Source: Verrucomicrobiota bacterium (lineage in GTDB: Bacteria; Verrucomicrobiota; Verrucomicrobiia; Opitutales; UBA953). Taken from it: 64,000 nucleotides of DNA. Both the position numbers and the translations under genes were made by a program. Under the pieces are notes generated by a model. The model saw nothing but the letters and a program-made list of their open reading frames with translations, did no database searches and was not told the origin of the DNA. How positions within the stretch are numbered: position 1 is the stretch's first letter; each line of letters starts with the position of its first letter. The DNA lies in assembly GCA_014193315.1 (NCBI GenBank), contig BJHS01000011.1, positions 1 through 64,000 of the forward strand, read 5' to 3'. Shown in pieces: positions 25,026 through 33,278 of this stretch.

Positions 25026-25817
25026 ATGGACCGACTCGCCCAGACGTTCGCTCGCTGCAAAGCCGAAGGCCGCCCGGCCTTCGTGAGTTACGTCTGCGCT
25101 GGCGACCCCGACGTCGCCACCTCCAAGGCCATCCTGCTGTCGCTGGCGGCCAACGGGGCCGACATCCTCGAGGTCGGCGTGCCGTTCTCGGACCCGCTGG
25201 CCGACGGCCTGACGAATCAGCTCGCCGCGCAGCGCGCCCTGGAGGGCGGCATGACCTACGACGGCCTGCTCGACATCCTCGCCACGACCCGCGCCGGTAC
25301 GGATAAGCCGATCGTCCTCTACTGTTACTACAACCTGCTCTTCTCCTTCGGGGTCGATGCGTACTGCCGCAAGGTCAAGGTCGCCGGTGCCGACGGCCTG
25401 CTCGTCCTCGACTGCCCGCCGGAGGAGGCCGATGAGCTCATCGCTGCTTCGAAGAAGCACGGCCTCGCCAACATCTTCATCGTCGCGCCGACGACCCCGC
25501 CGGCGCGCGTGGCGCTCATCGCCCGCCACGCCAGCGGCTTCATCTACTACGTCTCGCGCGAAGGCGTGACCGGCGAGCGTTCCGAGCTCGCGGCCAACCT
25601 TGCCTCTGCGGTCGCCGAGATCAAGAAACACACGGCCTTGCCGATCTGCGTTGGCTTCGGCGTCTCCACCGCCGCGCACGTTCAGGCCATCGCCAAGGTC
25701 GCCGACGGCGTGGTCGTCGGCAGCGCCCTCGTCAACGTCATCGCCGCGCACAAGGATAAGCGCGTCGAAGCCGCCCCCGCCATCGGCGCGAAGGTGCGGG
25801 AGTTGTTGGGTCGGTAA
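25026..25817 (+). CDS. trpA: Tryptophan synthase alpha chain
   Basis: 263 residues from ATG 25026. Catalytic Glu49 (ADILEVGVPFSDP) and Asp60 (LADG) fall at exactly the standard positions, and the loop GFIYYVSREGVTG and phosphate-binding GFGVSTAAHVQ are present. It cleaves indole-3-glycerol phosphate to indole, which is channelled to TrpB. The usual DGPTIQ motif reads DGLTNQ here. trpB is not adjacent in the window, so trpA is separated from the rest of the trp genes or stands alone. Confidence 0.95.
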   Translation: MDRLAQTFARCKAEGRPAFVSYVCAGDPDVATSKAILLSLAANGADILEVGVPFSDPLADGLTNQLAAQRALEGGMTYDGLLDILATTRAGTDKPIVLYCYYNLLFSFGVDAYCRKVKVAGADGLLVLDCPPEEADELIAASKKHGLANIFIVAPTTPPARVALIARHASGFIYYVSREGVTGERSELAANLASAVAEIKKHTALPICVGFGVSTAAHVQAIAKVADGVVVGSALVNVIAAHKDKRVEAAPAIGAKVRELLGR

Positions 25818-25830
25818 GCCCCCTCATCAG

Positions 25831-25985
25831 GGACAGAGGCAGGAAACAGGAGAGCACCTCGGTCGTTCGCTCACTTCCTCGCCCTGTCACTAACCCTGTC
25901 CCTGCAACCTAAGGTGGCAGGCGGCATCGCCCCTGACTGGTGCACGCTTAGCCTTGTCCACTGGCCAACTGGCCAGAGGGCCAGC
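25831..25985. repeat. Composite hexamer and octamer repeat block between trpA and pyrB
   Basis: Positions 25831-25850 (GGGACA, GAGGCA, GGAAAC) and 25882-25909 (CTAACC, CTGTCC and relatives) are inverted hexamer-type arms. Positions 25954-25985 are four clean octamers: TTGTCCAC, TGGCCAAC, TGGCCAGA, GGGCCAGC. A C-rich pyrimidine tract then runs on to the pyrB leader. No open frame of interest is present. Confidence 0.7.
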
Positions 25986-26077
25986 CTACTTCCCACCCCC
26001 TTTCCTCTTGCCAACCCCCTCCCCCTCCCCACTTTCCCCATGGTCCTAACTTCGTTGGGGCCACGCACCTACCCAGC

Positions 26078-27019
26078 ATGGCCAAACAAGACTCCTGGAC
26101 GAAGAAAGACCTGACCGGCATCGAGGAACTCAGCCTAGCCGAGATCGAGTTCCTCTTCCGCCAGGCCGACCGTTTCCTGCCCGCCCTCGCCCCGGGCAAA
26201 GGGCTCGACCTGATGAAGGGACGCACGGTGGTGAACCTCTTCCTTGAGCCGAGCACCCGCACCCGCACGGCCTTCGAGATCTCCGCCAAGAAGCTCGGGG
26301 CCGAAGTGGTCTCGATCAACACCACCGCCTCCTCCCTCGTGAAGGGCGAGACGCTTCGCGACACGGCCCTCAACATCCGCGCGATGGGCGTGGACGCCAT
26401 CGTCATGCGCCACTCCTCCGCCGGCGCGGCCCGCTACCTCGGCGAGGTGCTTGATATCTCGGTGGTGAACGCCGGCGACGGGGCTCACGAGCACCCGACC
26501 CAGGCCTTGCTCGACGCCTTCACCCTGCGCCAGCGCTTCGGCAAGGTGGCCGGACTCAAGGTCACCATCCTGGGCGACATCCTTTTCAGCCGCGTCGCCC
26601 GCTCCAACATCCTCTGCCTTTCGAAACTTGGCGCCGAAGTCACCCTCGCGGGCCCGGCCACGCTGGTCCCGGCCGCGCTCAAGGAAGCCTTCCCGCAGGT
26701 CCGCATCGTCCACGACCTGAAGTCCGCCCTGCGCTACTGCGACGCCGTCATGCTGCTGCGCATCCAGCACGAACGGCAGACGACCACGCACTTCCCCTCC
26801 CTCGGTGAGTACACCTCGCAGTTCGGCCTCAACGCCGAACGCGCCGGCTGGCTCAAGCCCAAGGCCATCGTGATGCACCCTGGCCCCATCAACCGCGGGG
26901 TCGAGGTCGAGAGCGAGGTCGCCGACGGCCCCCGCTCCGTGATCCTCGAACAGGTCCGCAACGGCGTCGCCGTCCGCATGGCCGTTCTGCACCTTTGCAC
27001 GAAAGCCCTTTCCCGATGA
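26078..27019 (+). CDS. pyrB: Aspartate carbamoyltransferase catalytic subunit
   Basis: 313 residues. The carbamoyl-phosphate loop STRTR is at 59-63 (FLEPSTRTRTAFE), followed by the KGET loop (SLVKGETLRDT), HPTQALLDAF near 142-151 and the late MHPGPINRGVEV. It makes N-carbamoyl-aspartate in pyrimidine synthesis. Its stop overlaps the start of the dihydroorotase-like gene (ATGA), as in bacteria where the two proteins form a complex. No pyrI regulatory subunit is seen. Confidence 0.97.
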   Translation: MAKQDSWTKKDLTGIEELSLAEIEFLFRQADRFLPALAPGKGLDLMKGRTVVNLFLEPSTRTRTAFEISAKKLGAEVVSINTTASSLVKGETLRDTALNIRAMGVDAIVMRHSSAGAARYLGEVLDISVVNAGDGAHEHPTQALLDAFTLRQRFGKVAGLKVTILGDILFSRVARSNILCLSKLGAEVTLAGPATLVPAALKEAFPQVRIVHDLKSALRYCDAVMLLRIQHERQTTTHFPSLGEYTSQFGLNAERAGWLKPKAIVMHPGPINRGVEVESEVADGPRSVILEQVRNGVAVRMAVLHLCTKALSR

Positions 27020-28311
27020 ACCCCGCCGACCCCTCCCCCCTCTGGATCCGCGGCGCGCGCGTGCTCGACCCGGCGTCGGGCCGCGACGAGGCCAAGGGCG
27101 ACGTCTTTGCCCGCGAGGGCGTGCTGGTCGCACGGCTCTCCGCCGCGGAGCAGGCCAAGGCCCGCGTGATCGACGGCCAAGGCCTCGTCGTCGCCCCTGG
27201 CTTCGTCGACCTGAACTGCCGCTTGGGCGAACCCAGCCGCACGGCCCGCGAGACGGTCCGGACCGGTACCCGCGCGGCGGCCGCCGGTGGCTTCACCACC
27301 CTCCTGACGATGCCCGACTCGCTCCCCGCGGCGGACAACGTAGGCACGATCCAGCTACTCCGCGAGATCTGTGCCCGCGAGGCGGCGGTCCGCGTCCTGC
27401 CGACCGGCACCTTGACCAAAGGCCATGAAGGCAAGGCCCTCGCCCCGATCGGCTCGCTGAAGAAAGCGGGCGTGGTCGCGGTGACCGACGCCACCTCCGG
27501 CGTGCAGAACAACGAGATCATGCGCCGGGCGCTCGAGTACGCGGCGATGTTCGACCTCGTGGTGCTCGACCATTGCCAGGATAGCAGCATGACCGACGGC
27601 GGCCAGATGCACGAGGGTGCCTGGTCCTTGAGGCTCGGCCTCCGCGGCCTGCCTCGCACCGCCGAGGAAATCGTCGCATCCAGCGACTGCCTGCTGGCCG
27701 AACTGACCAAGGCGCGCATCCACCTGCAACACCTCTCCTCCGGCGGATCCGCCGAGATCGTGCGTCGCGCCAAGGCTCGCCGCCTCCCGGTCACGGCCGA
27801 GGTCTCCGGGCTCCACCTGTTGCTCGCCGATGCGTCGCTCAAGGATTACGACACGCGCTTGAAACTGAACCCGCCGCTGCGCGAGGAAGCCGATCGCGCC
27901 GCGCTCGTCGCCGCGCTCGTCGACGGCACGCTCGACGCGGTGTGTTCCGACCACTCGCCCTGCACCGCGACCGAGAAGGACTGCGAGTTCGATCAAGCGC
28001 CTTTCGGCGCGGCTTCGCTCGAGACGACCTTCTCCGCGGCCTTCGAGGCGGTGGTACTTTCCGGCGCGGCGGACCTCGCCCTGCTCATCGCCCGCCTCAC
28101 CGTCGGTCCGGCCAAGGCCCTCGGCCTCGACGCCGGCACCTTACGCGTCGGCGCCGCGGCGGACATCGTCGTGCTCGACCCCAAGGCGAAGTGGACCCCC
28201 TCGGCCCGGACCTTGTATTCGAAGTCAGGGAACAACCCCCTGACCGGTCGGGCGATGCTGGGTCGCGCGGTCGCGACGTTCGTCGGGGGTCGCCAGGTCC
28301 ACGGGGCCTAA
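27016..28311 (+). CDS. Dihydroorotase-like protein, probably non-catalytic (PyrC'/PyrX type)
   Basis: 431 residues from ATG 27016, coupled to pyrB. The overall fold and several family motifs are clear: GFVDL near 62-66, VLDHCQD, HLQHLSSGGSAEIV, VCSDHSP and the end NPLTGRAMLGRAVATFVGGRQV. The metal-binding HxH of type I dihydroorotases, expected as DLHxHxRxPG, reads DLNCRLGEPS here: the two His positions are Asn67 and Arg69. In pseudomonads a similar inactive PyrC' is needed to assemble active PyrB. The same structural role is inferred. Some other ligand-type residues remain, so loss of activity should be tested. An active PyrC is expected elsewhere. Confidence 0.88.
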   Translation: MNPADPSPLWIRGARVLDPASGRDEAKGDVFAREGVLVARLSAAEQAKARVIDGQGLVVAPGFVDLNCRLGEPSRTARETVRTGTRAAAAGGFTTLLTMPDSLPAADNVGTIQLLREICAREAAVRVLPTGTLTKGHEGKALAPIGSLKKAGVVAVTDATSGVQNNEIMRRALEYAAMFDLVVLDHCQDSSMTDGGQMHEGAWSLRLGLRGLPRTAEEIVASSDCLLAELTKARIHLQHLSSGGSAEIVRRAKARRLPVTAEVSGLHLLLADASLKDYDTRLKLNPPLREEADRAALVAALVDGTLDAVCSDHSPCTATEKDCEFDQAPFGAASLETTFSAAFEAVVLSGAADLALLIARLTVGPAKALGLDAGTLRVGAAADIVVLDPKAKWTPSARTLYSKSGNNPLTGRAMLGRAVATFVGGRQVHGA

Positions 28312-28320
28312 GCCGTGACG

Positions 28321-29271
28321 ATGGATAAGTCGCTCGAGAGCACCCCCGCCTTCACCTCCTGGGATTGGGCCTGCTTCGGCTACACCCTCGTGCTCGGCCT
28401 GCTCGGGCTCTTCTGGCTGGGTCGCTGGCTCCGCGAGGAACAGCCGGACGAGCCCGCCCCGAGCTCGGTGACGGAAGCCTTGTTCGGCCTAGGCTTCGCC
28501 CTGCTCGCCTTTGGCTTCATCTACCCCTGGGTGCAAGCCACGCTCATTCGCCAGTTCCAGTCGGAGCAGCTCCTACCTTCGGCTTCCACGCAACTGTTGA
28601 TGGGTTTGATGGGGCAGCTGGTGGCCACCGCCCTGATGGTCGCCCTCTGGCTCGCCCTGCGCAACGCCGTCGCCTGGACCCCGACCGCCGCGCCTTTCCT
28701 GCCACCGCCGACTGACCCGACGGAGCCGAACCTCCCGCCGAATGACCCGTGGTCCGCCCGCTCCGGACTCACCCCCGGCATCATCGGCACCGCGCTGGTC
28801 TGCACCATCGGCCTAGGCCTTGCGGGCGGGGTGCTTTGGAAGGCGATCCACGTGGCCTGGGAATTCGTCGCCGCCCACGGGTTCCCCTTCGCCGCCCCGG
28901 CGGATGAGCCACAAGACGTCGTGCAATTGGTGCTCGATGTGCCCGTGCCGTCCCGAACCTTCACGATGCTGACGCTGACGGTCGCGGTGGGGGCGCCGAT
29001 CATGGAGGAGATCGCCTTTCGCGGGATGATCTACCCGGGCTTGAAGCGGCTACTCCCGCCCTCGCGCCTACCGGCCGTGATCCTTACCGGCCTGCTCTTC
29101 GCGACCGTGCACCTCAGCTGGTCGGCGGCCCTGCCCTTGCTGGGCTTCGGCTGCTTCCTCTGCCTGGTCCGCGATCGCTACGGGCTGCTCGCCTGCATCG
29201 CGGTGCATGCGACTTTCAACTTCACGAACCTGATGTGGTTGAAACTGGCGCCGAACGCCTCCAGCCTCTGA
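28321..29271 (+). CDS. CPBP-family intramembrane metalloprotease
   Basis: 316 residues from ATG 28321; a GTG six bases upstream is possible. It has several hydrophobic segments. The CPBP (Abi/Rce1-like) active-site motifs are all present: EEIAFR with Glu229, Glu230 and Arg234, His264 in HLSWS, and HATFN with His296 and Asn300. A Pro-rich loop (about 118-140) lies between the first and second hydrophobic halves. Known relatives cleave prenylated proteins, or act in bacteriocin immunity or sporulation. The role here is unknown. It lies tightly between pyrC' and thiL. Confidence 0.87.
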   Translation: MDKSLESTPAFTSWDWACFGYTLVLGLLGLFWLGRWLREEQPDEPAPSSVTEALFGLGFALLAFGFIYPWVQATLIRQFQSEQLLPSASTQLLMGLMGQLVATALMVALWLALRNAVAWTPTAAPFLPPPTDPTEPNLPPNDPWSARSGLTPGIIGTALVCTIGLGLAGGVLWKAIHVAWEFVAAHGFPFAAPADEPQDVVQLVLDVPVPSRTFTMLTLTVAVGAPIMEEIAFRGMIYPGLKRLLPPSRLPAVILTGLLFATVHLSWSAALPLLGFGCFLCLVRDRYGLLACIAVHATFNFTNLMWLKLAPNASSL

Positions 29272-29274
29272 GCC

Positions 29275-30240
29275 ATGGGCGCCCTGACCACGCAAGCCGA
29301 CCGCTCCGTGGCCAAGCTCACGGAAGAGGAAATCATCCATCGCGTGGTGCAAGCCCTCGGGGTGGCGACCCCGCCTTTCCCGGAAGGACCCGGCGGCGAT
29401 TGCGCCATCCTTGACACGACGCGCGGCGGACGGCGCTACCGCGCCAGCACGGTCGACTCCGTCCTGCTGGGCCGCCATTTCGACTTGGCCTGCGCCGGGC
29501 ATCGCGCGGGCGCGAAGTTGGTCAATCGCAACCTCTCCGACCTCGCCGCCGCCGGCGCCACCCCGTCCGACGGGTTACTCTCGCTTCTCCTGGGCCCCGA
29601 CGTCGACGTCGCTTGGCTGGAAGACTTCGCCCACGGCGCCGGCAAAGCAGCCGCCAAGGCCGGCCTGGATTTGGTCGGCGGCGATATCTGCCGGGCCCCG
29701 GCCGGCATGTTCGCGGGGACGCTGGCCCTGCAAGGCTTCGCCCACCGTGTCCTCACCCGACGGACGGCTACCGTGGGGGATGCCCTGTTTGTCACCGGAC
29801 AACTCGGCGGCTCGCTCTACGGCCACCACCTCGACTTCACCCCGCGACTGGCCGAGGGCGAGTGGCTCTGTGGCCAAGGCGAGGTCACCGCATGCACCGA
29901 CCTCTCTGATGGGCTGGCGAAAGATCTGCCTGGGCTGCTCGGGCCGAAGCTCGACGCGCGCGTGGACCTGACGACGCTCCCGCTCAGCAACGCGGCCCAA
30001 GCGCTGGCCAAGGCCGATGGTAAACCAGCGCACGAGCATGCCCTGAACGACGGCGAGGACTACGAGCTGCTCTTTACCGTCGCCACCGACCGCGCCGACT
30101 TCCTCGAACGCGCCTTCCGCCAAGCCTTCCCGCTCACCCCGCTCACCCGCCTCGGCGCGACCGAAGCCGGCAGCGGCCGCCTCCTCGACCTTGCCACCGG
30201 CGAGCCGGTGAAGGCGAAGGGCTTTGGGCATTTTGGGTGA
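29275..30240 (+). CDS. thiL: Thiamine-monophosphate kinase
   Basis: 321 residues, 3 bp after the previous stop. The PurM-like fold is shown by GPGGDCAILD near 40-49, VDSVLLGRHFD, NRNLSDLAAAGATP, the Gly-rich DLVGGDICRAPAG, VTGQLGGSLYG and LSDGLAKDL, and the C-terminal NDGEDYELLFT. It phosphorylates thiamine monophosphate to the cofactor form. It is the last gene of the pyrB-pyrC'-protease-thiL run. No TPP riboswitch (THI box) is visible in this region. Confidence 0.94.
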   Translation: MGALTTQADRSVAKLTEEEIIHRVVQALGVATPPFPEGPGGDCAILDTTRGGRRYRASTVDSVLLGRHFDLACAGHRAGAKLVNRNLSDLAAAGATPSDGLLSLLLGPDVDVAWLEDFAHGAGKAAAKAGLDLVGGDICRAPAGMFAGTLALQGFAHRVLTRRTATVGDALFVTGQLGGSLYGHHLDFTPRLAEGEWLCGQGEVTACTDLSDGLAKDLPGLLGPKLDARVDLTTLPLSNAAQALAKADGKPAHEHALNDGEDYELLFTVATDRADFLERAFRQAFPLTPLTRLGATEAGSGRLLDLATGEPVKAKGFGHFG

Positions 30241-30261
30241 AGGCGGGGCTATGGCCCACAA

Positions 30262-30489
30262 GTTGATCCGTTGATCGGTTGGCCAGTTGGCCGGAGCGTT
30301 ACAAGAGCATGGGCCGATTTTCGATTGAGCGCCAAGAGGGAGTGGTAACCAGACATGAGGAGGCGAAAGGTCACATCGACCCCGGGGATGGCTGTCAGCT
30401 CCGATTGCCATCGCTGCCCTCTCACCGCCCCCGTGCCTTGGGATTGCTGTCTCTCCCTGGCCAACTGGCCAACCGATCAACGGATCAAC
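30262..30489. repeat. Inverted pair of four-unit octamer arms between thiL and the small membrane gene
   Basis: Left arm 30262-30293 is GTTGATCC, GTTGATCG, GTTGGCCA, GTTGGCCG. Right arm 30458-30489 is its reverse complement at 31 of 32 positions. About 164 bp lie between the arms with no clear gene. Each arm is itself a clean 4 x 8-bp tandem array. The element sits between convergent genes. Confidence 0.85.
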
Positions 30490-30503
30490 CTCCTGGCTAC
30501 CCC

Positions 30504-30956
30504 CTACAACTTAAACTGCCGGATGATGACGAAGAGCGCGAAGATCAGGGCGCAACCGGCGAAGGTGACGGTGGTGGTCTCGTAGGTGGAGAGAAGGCGG
30601 ACGACGGTCTCGAGGAGGCCGATGCACTTGGCGGTCTGCACCTCGGCCTTACCCAGCGCCGTCTCGGCATAGCGGGCGGCGGCCTCGAGCTTCTTGTTAT
30701 CCGACTTCACCCCTTCGTCGGTGATGAGGACCACCGCGGTCTCGGTCGACTTCATCGCGACCTTGTAGCCTTCGACGGACTTCTGGATTTCCTTGGTGGC
30801 GGTCAGCACATTGTCCGTGGTGTCTTTCAGCTCGTGGCTGAACCAGAGACCAGCCAGCGAGACGAGCAAGGTCACGACAGCCATGCCGACGATGCCGACT
30901 TCGGCCTGGACGAGGCCACCGCGGACAGGACGGCGGGAGGGTTGGGTCTTATTCAT
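30504..30956 (-). CDS. Small two-TM membrane protein with helical periplasmic middle
   Basis: 150 residues starting MNKTQPSRRPVRG, a basic N-terminus. TM1 is about 20-40 (VGIVGMAVVTLLVSLAGLWF). A heptad-rich helix follows (about 45-120, LKDTTDNVLTATKEIQKSVEG... AETALGKAEVQTAK). TM2 is about 128-147 (VTFAGCALIFALFVIIRQF). The layout resembles small sensor or four-helix-bundle proteins, but no signalling domain follows. It is 18 bp downstream of the holin-like gene and probably cotranscribed with it. Family unrecognised. Confidence 0.65.
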   Translation of the reverse strand: MNKTQPSRRPVRGGLVQAEVGIVGMAVVTLLVSLAGLWFSHELKDTTDNVLTATKEIQKSVEGYKVAMKSTETAVVLITDEGVKSDNKKLEAAARYAETALGKAEVQTAKCIGLLETVVRLLSTYETTTVTFAGCALIFALFVIIRQFKL

Positions 30957-30974
30957 GATAGTTTTGGTAAAAGT

Positions 30975-31484
30975 TTAGGCACCCTTGGGTTTGGCCGGTT
31001 TCGCCTTTTTCGCAGGCTTGGCCGACTTCGCCGCCACGGACTTGCGCGCGGCGGACTTGGGTCGGGAACGTTTCTGGCCGGAGGAACGCTTGCGCCGGCG
31101 CCGGGGGGAGCCGCGGGCTGGTTTCAGGAGGCCGAGTTTCTCCCGCACGCTGTGCGTGATCCATTCGACGAGTTCGGGGGCGAGGGCGCCGGTGAGTCCC
31201 TGGATGATCGCCTTGTTGATGGCGGAAAGTTTCCAGGCGTACGTGACGAAGAAAGCGATGATCGCGAAGATCGCCGCCGCGAGGATGTGCTTGAGCGAAC
31301 GTCGCCAATGGGTCTCCGCGGCCTCGTCGATCAAGAGCCGGCCGACCATCGCCGCAGCCCCGATGAAGGACACGATCCAACCGCCGCTCCCGAAAGTCTT
31401 CAACGCGAGCGCGAAATTACGGACGGAGTCGTCGGCGCCCCCTTGGGCGGCCAGCCAGGAAAGCGTGGCAGGCAGGATCACCAC
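30975..31484 (-). CDS. Holin-like (LydA-type) membrane protein with histone-H1-like tail
   Basis: 169 residues from a GTG at 31484. This start is chosen because GGGGAGG, one of the few good Shine-Dalgarno sequences in the window, lies 6 bases upstream. The frame is open 35 codons further up. Two hydrophobic segments (about 32-52 GWIVSFIGAAAMVGRLLI, about 68-86 ILAAAIFAIIAFFVTYAW) and the WRRSLKHILAA and GLTGALAPELVEWI segments resemble LydA/superfamily III phage holins by eye. From about 118 the tail is extremely basic (RRRRKRSS..., then AKPAKKAKPAKPKGA), like bacterial H1 homologues. No phage genes surround it. Confidence 0.6.
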   Translation of the reverse strand: MVILPATLSWLAAQGGADDSVRNFALALKTFGSGGWIVSFIGAAAMVGRLLIDEAAETHWRRSLKHILAAAIFAIIAFFVTYAWKLSAINKAIIQGLTGALAPELVEWITHSVREKLGLLKPARGSPRRRRKRSSGQKRSRPKSAARKSVAAKSAKPAKKAKPAKPKGA

Positions 31485-31624
31485 CGGTAACCTCCCCTCG
31501 CCGGTGTCTGCGCGAAGACCGGAATGATGCAGGTTGATGGAATGACTGGGGACAAGGCGGAGTCGCCACGCAGGGCGGAGACCAGTCAAGCCCGGGGGAG
31601 GCTGGACTCAACCACCAACGCCGC

Positions 31625-32071
31625 TCAAAGGGCCAGGCGGCGGGCCGGGCGGCCCTCGTCGACCTCGATGTAGTCGAACATCGTATCCACCCCGGCCTCC
31701 GGCCCGAGCTGGTTCTCCTTCAAGCGACGGAGAAGCACCTCGTTGGCCTCGTCGCGCCAGCCGCGCTTCGTCATAAAGCCGTTCCAAATCTCGATATCGT
31801 TCGTGCTCAGTCGTCGGCCCTTGGACTCAGCCCAAACCAGCGCTTCCTCCGCCGTGGCCTGAGGGTGCTGGAGCACCCAGACGCGCAGCTCATCGTAGGC
31901 GACCCCGAGGTACTGGCAGCAGCGGTCATCGAAGGCCGCACCCAGGTTGTTGACAAAATCAGGGTGGAGCTGCCCCGCCGCATGCAGGCGGAGTTTGGAG
32001 ATCAGGCGCGGCAGGTAGACGAAGCCGCGGACGGCATCATAGGGGCTAAGCAGGCCAGGGACGGTAGGCAT
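31625..32071 (-). CDS. DUF5069 family protein
   Basis: 148 residues. It carries the family pattern of a conserved LPRLISKLRLHAAG start (about 20-33), a central FDDRCCQYLGVAYDELRVWVL, and WAESKGRRLSTNDIEIWNGFMTKRGWRDE. No signal peptide or membrane segment, so it is cytosolic. The function of DUF5069 proteins is not known; they are common in Verrucomicrobiota and Planctomycetes. It lies 140 bp upstream of the holin-like gene on the same strand and may have its own transcript. Confidence 0.8.
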   Translation of the reverse strand: MPTVPGLLSPYDAVRGFVYLPRLISKLRLHAAGQLHPDFVNNLGAAFDDRCCQYLGVAYDELRVWVLQHPQATAEEALVWAESKGRRLSTNDIEIWNGFMTKRGWRDEANEVLLRRLKENQLGPEAGVDTMFDYIEVDEGRPARRLAL

Positions 32072-32188
32072 GCCCCAAGTTAAGACACCCGGAAATCAGG
32101 CGGAAGCGTAAAAGGCACGGGGCGGACGCCTCTCATTTTTATGATTTCACTTTTGCCCTCGCCCTCCCCGCCCCTTATCCCCCTTCCC

Positions 32189-32938
32189 ATGCGCACCCCC
32201 GCCGCCTTCCTCCTCGCCTGCCTACTGGCCCTCCCCGCGTTCGCCGCCGACGGTGCCAAGCCCGCCCCCAAGGCGGACGCGAAAGCCGCCTCCCCCAAGC
32301 CGCTCGCGGAACAGCCGTTGCGCATGGCGAAGGATATCGCGGCCTTCGAGGCCAAGGATAAGGCCAACCCACCCCCTCAGCATGCCCTCCTCCTCAGCGG
32401 CGCGAGCTCGTTGCGCATGTGGAAGAATGTGGACGAAGCGCTCAAGCCCTACCTGGTGATCAACCGCGGCTTCGGCGGCTCCTACACCACCGAGGTCCTC
32501 GGTTACATGGATCGCATCACCCTGCCTTACCACCCGCGCGTGGTCGTCTTTCATTGCGGCGGTAATGACGTCAACGCCGGCGACGCGGCCGAGGCCCCGC
32601 TCGGCCGCATCCGCGAGTACGTGAAGCGCCTGCGCAAGGACAACCCCGACTCCGCCGTGGTCTTCATGGCCACCACGCGGGCCCCGTCCCGCAAAGCCAA
32701 GTGGCCGGAACTCGACAAGTTCAACGCCGGCCTCGCCGCCTACTGCAAGGAAGAGTCGAACGTCTGGTTCGTCGATATCAACCCCGCCCTCAATCAGGCC
32801 AGCGGCGAAGGCAAGGAAGGCCACTACCTCAAGGATAACCTCCACCCCAGCGAACTCGGTTACCAAGAAATCGCCAAGGTCCTGAAGCCCTCCGTCGACG
32901 CCGCTTGGAAGGCGACGGAAGCGGCGTTTAAGAAGTAA
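32189..32938 (+). CDS. Secreted SGNH/GDSL-type esterase
   Basis: 249 residues from ATG 32189, giving the signal peptide MRTPAAFLLACLLALPAFAA and an Ala/Lys/Pro-rich linker. Block I is LLLSGASSLRMWKN with the nucleophile at Ser73/74, block II is INRGFGGSYT, block III is CGGNDVNAG (Asn126), and block V is DNLHPSELGY. The full set is present, in contrast to the related but truncated gene at 43049-43408. Likely a periplasmic ester hydrolase; the substrate is unknown. Confidence 0.88.
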   Translation: MRTPAAFLLACLLALPAFAADGAKPAPKADAKAASPKPLAEQPLRMAKDIAAFEAKDKANPPPQHALLLSGASSLRMWKNVDEALKPYLVINRGFGGSYTTEVLGYMDRITLPYHPRVVVFHCGGNDVNAGDAAEAPLGRIREYVKRLRKDNPDSAVVFMATTRAPSRKAKWPELDKFNAGLAAYCKEESNVWFVDINPALNQASGEGKEGHYLKDNLHPSELGYQEIAKVLKPSVDAAWKATEAAFKK

Positions 32939-33278
32939 GCGGGGCTAAATCCGACAGTTGATCTGTCGATCGGTTGGCCGGCTGGCCAGAGGGTGACGCA
33001 TTAAGCCCAGAAAGGAATCCGTTAGGGCTGACCGTCCCCGTCGGACGTGTCTCTTGGGAAAACGCAGCCGAGTACGGATTACGGAGTACGGAACGGCGCA
33101 TCAGCCAAAAAGCAGGCCGCACCCATTCCCTGACCCCATCAGTACTCAGTACTCCGTACTCGCTTCTACACTCCATACTCGATCCAGCACCCGATCCGGC
33201 ACTCTACCGTATCTATCCCCGCCCCTGTCCCTTATCTATTTTACTCCTCCCTCGCCTGCCCCCACCTTCTGACCACCG
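32939..33278. repeat. Gene-free spacer holding an octamer array and composite element copy A
   Basis: This 340-bp spacer holds no gene. Positions 32957-32988 are four octamers (GTTGATCT, GTCGATCG, GTTGGCCG, GCTGGCCA). Positions 33023-33190 form element copy A. It starts TTAGGGCTGACCGTCCC, has a GAGTACG-type heptamer arm (33070-33097), a loop GCATCAGCC...GACCCC, and a CAGTACT/CCGTACT arm (33140-33188). Copy B lies inverted on the other side of the MFS gene. A pyrimidine-rich stretch leads to the MFS start. Confidence 0.8.

Noticed and set aside
28900-29275. TPP riboswitch for thiL
   Set aside because: No CUGAGA-type THI-box core was found, and thiL is inside an operon only 3 bp after the previous gene.
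30262-30489. CRISPR array
   Set aside because: Repeats are contiguous 6-8 bp units without spacers of constant length, and no cas gene is in the window.
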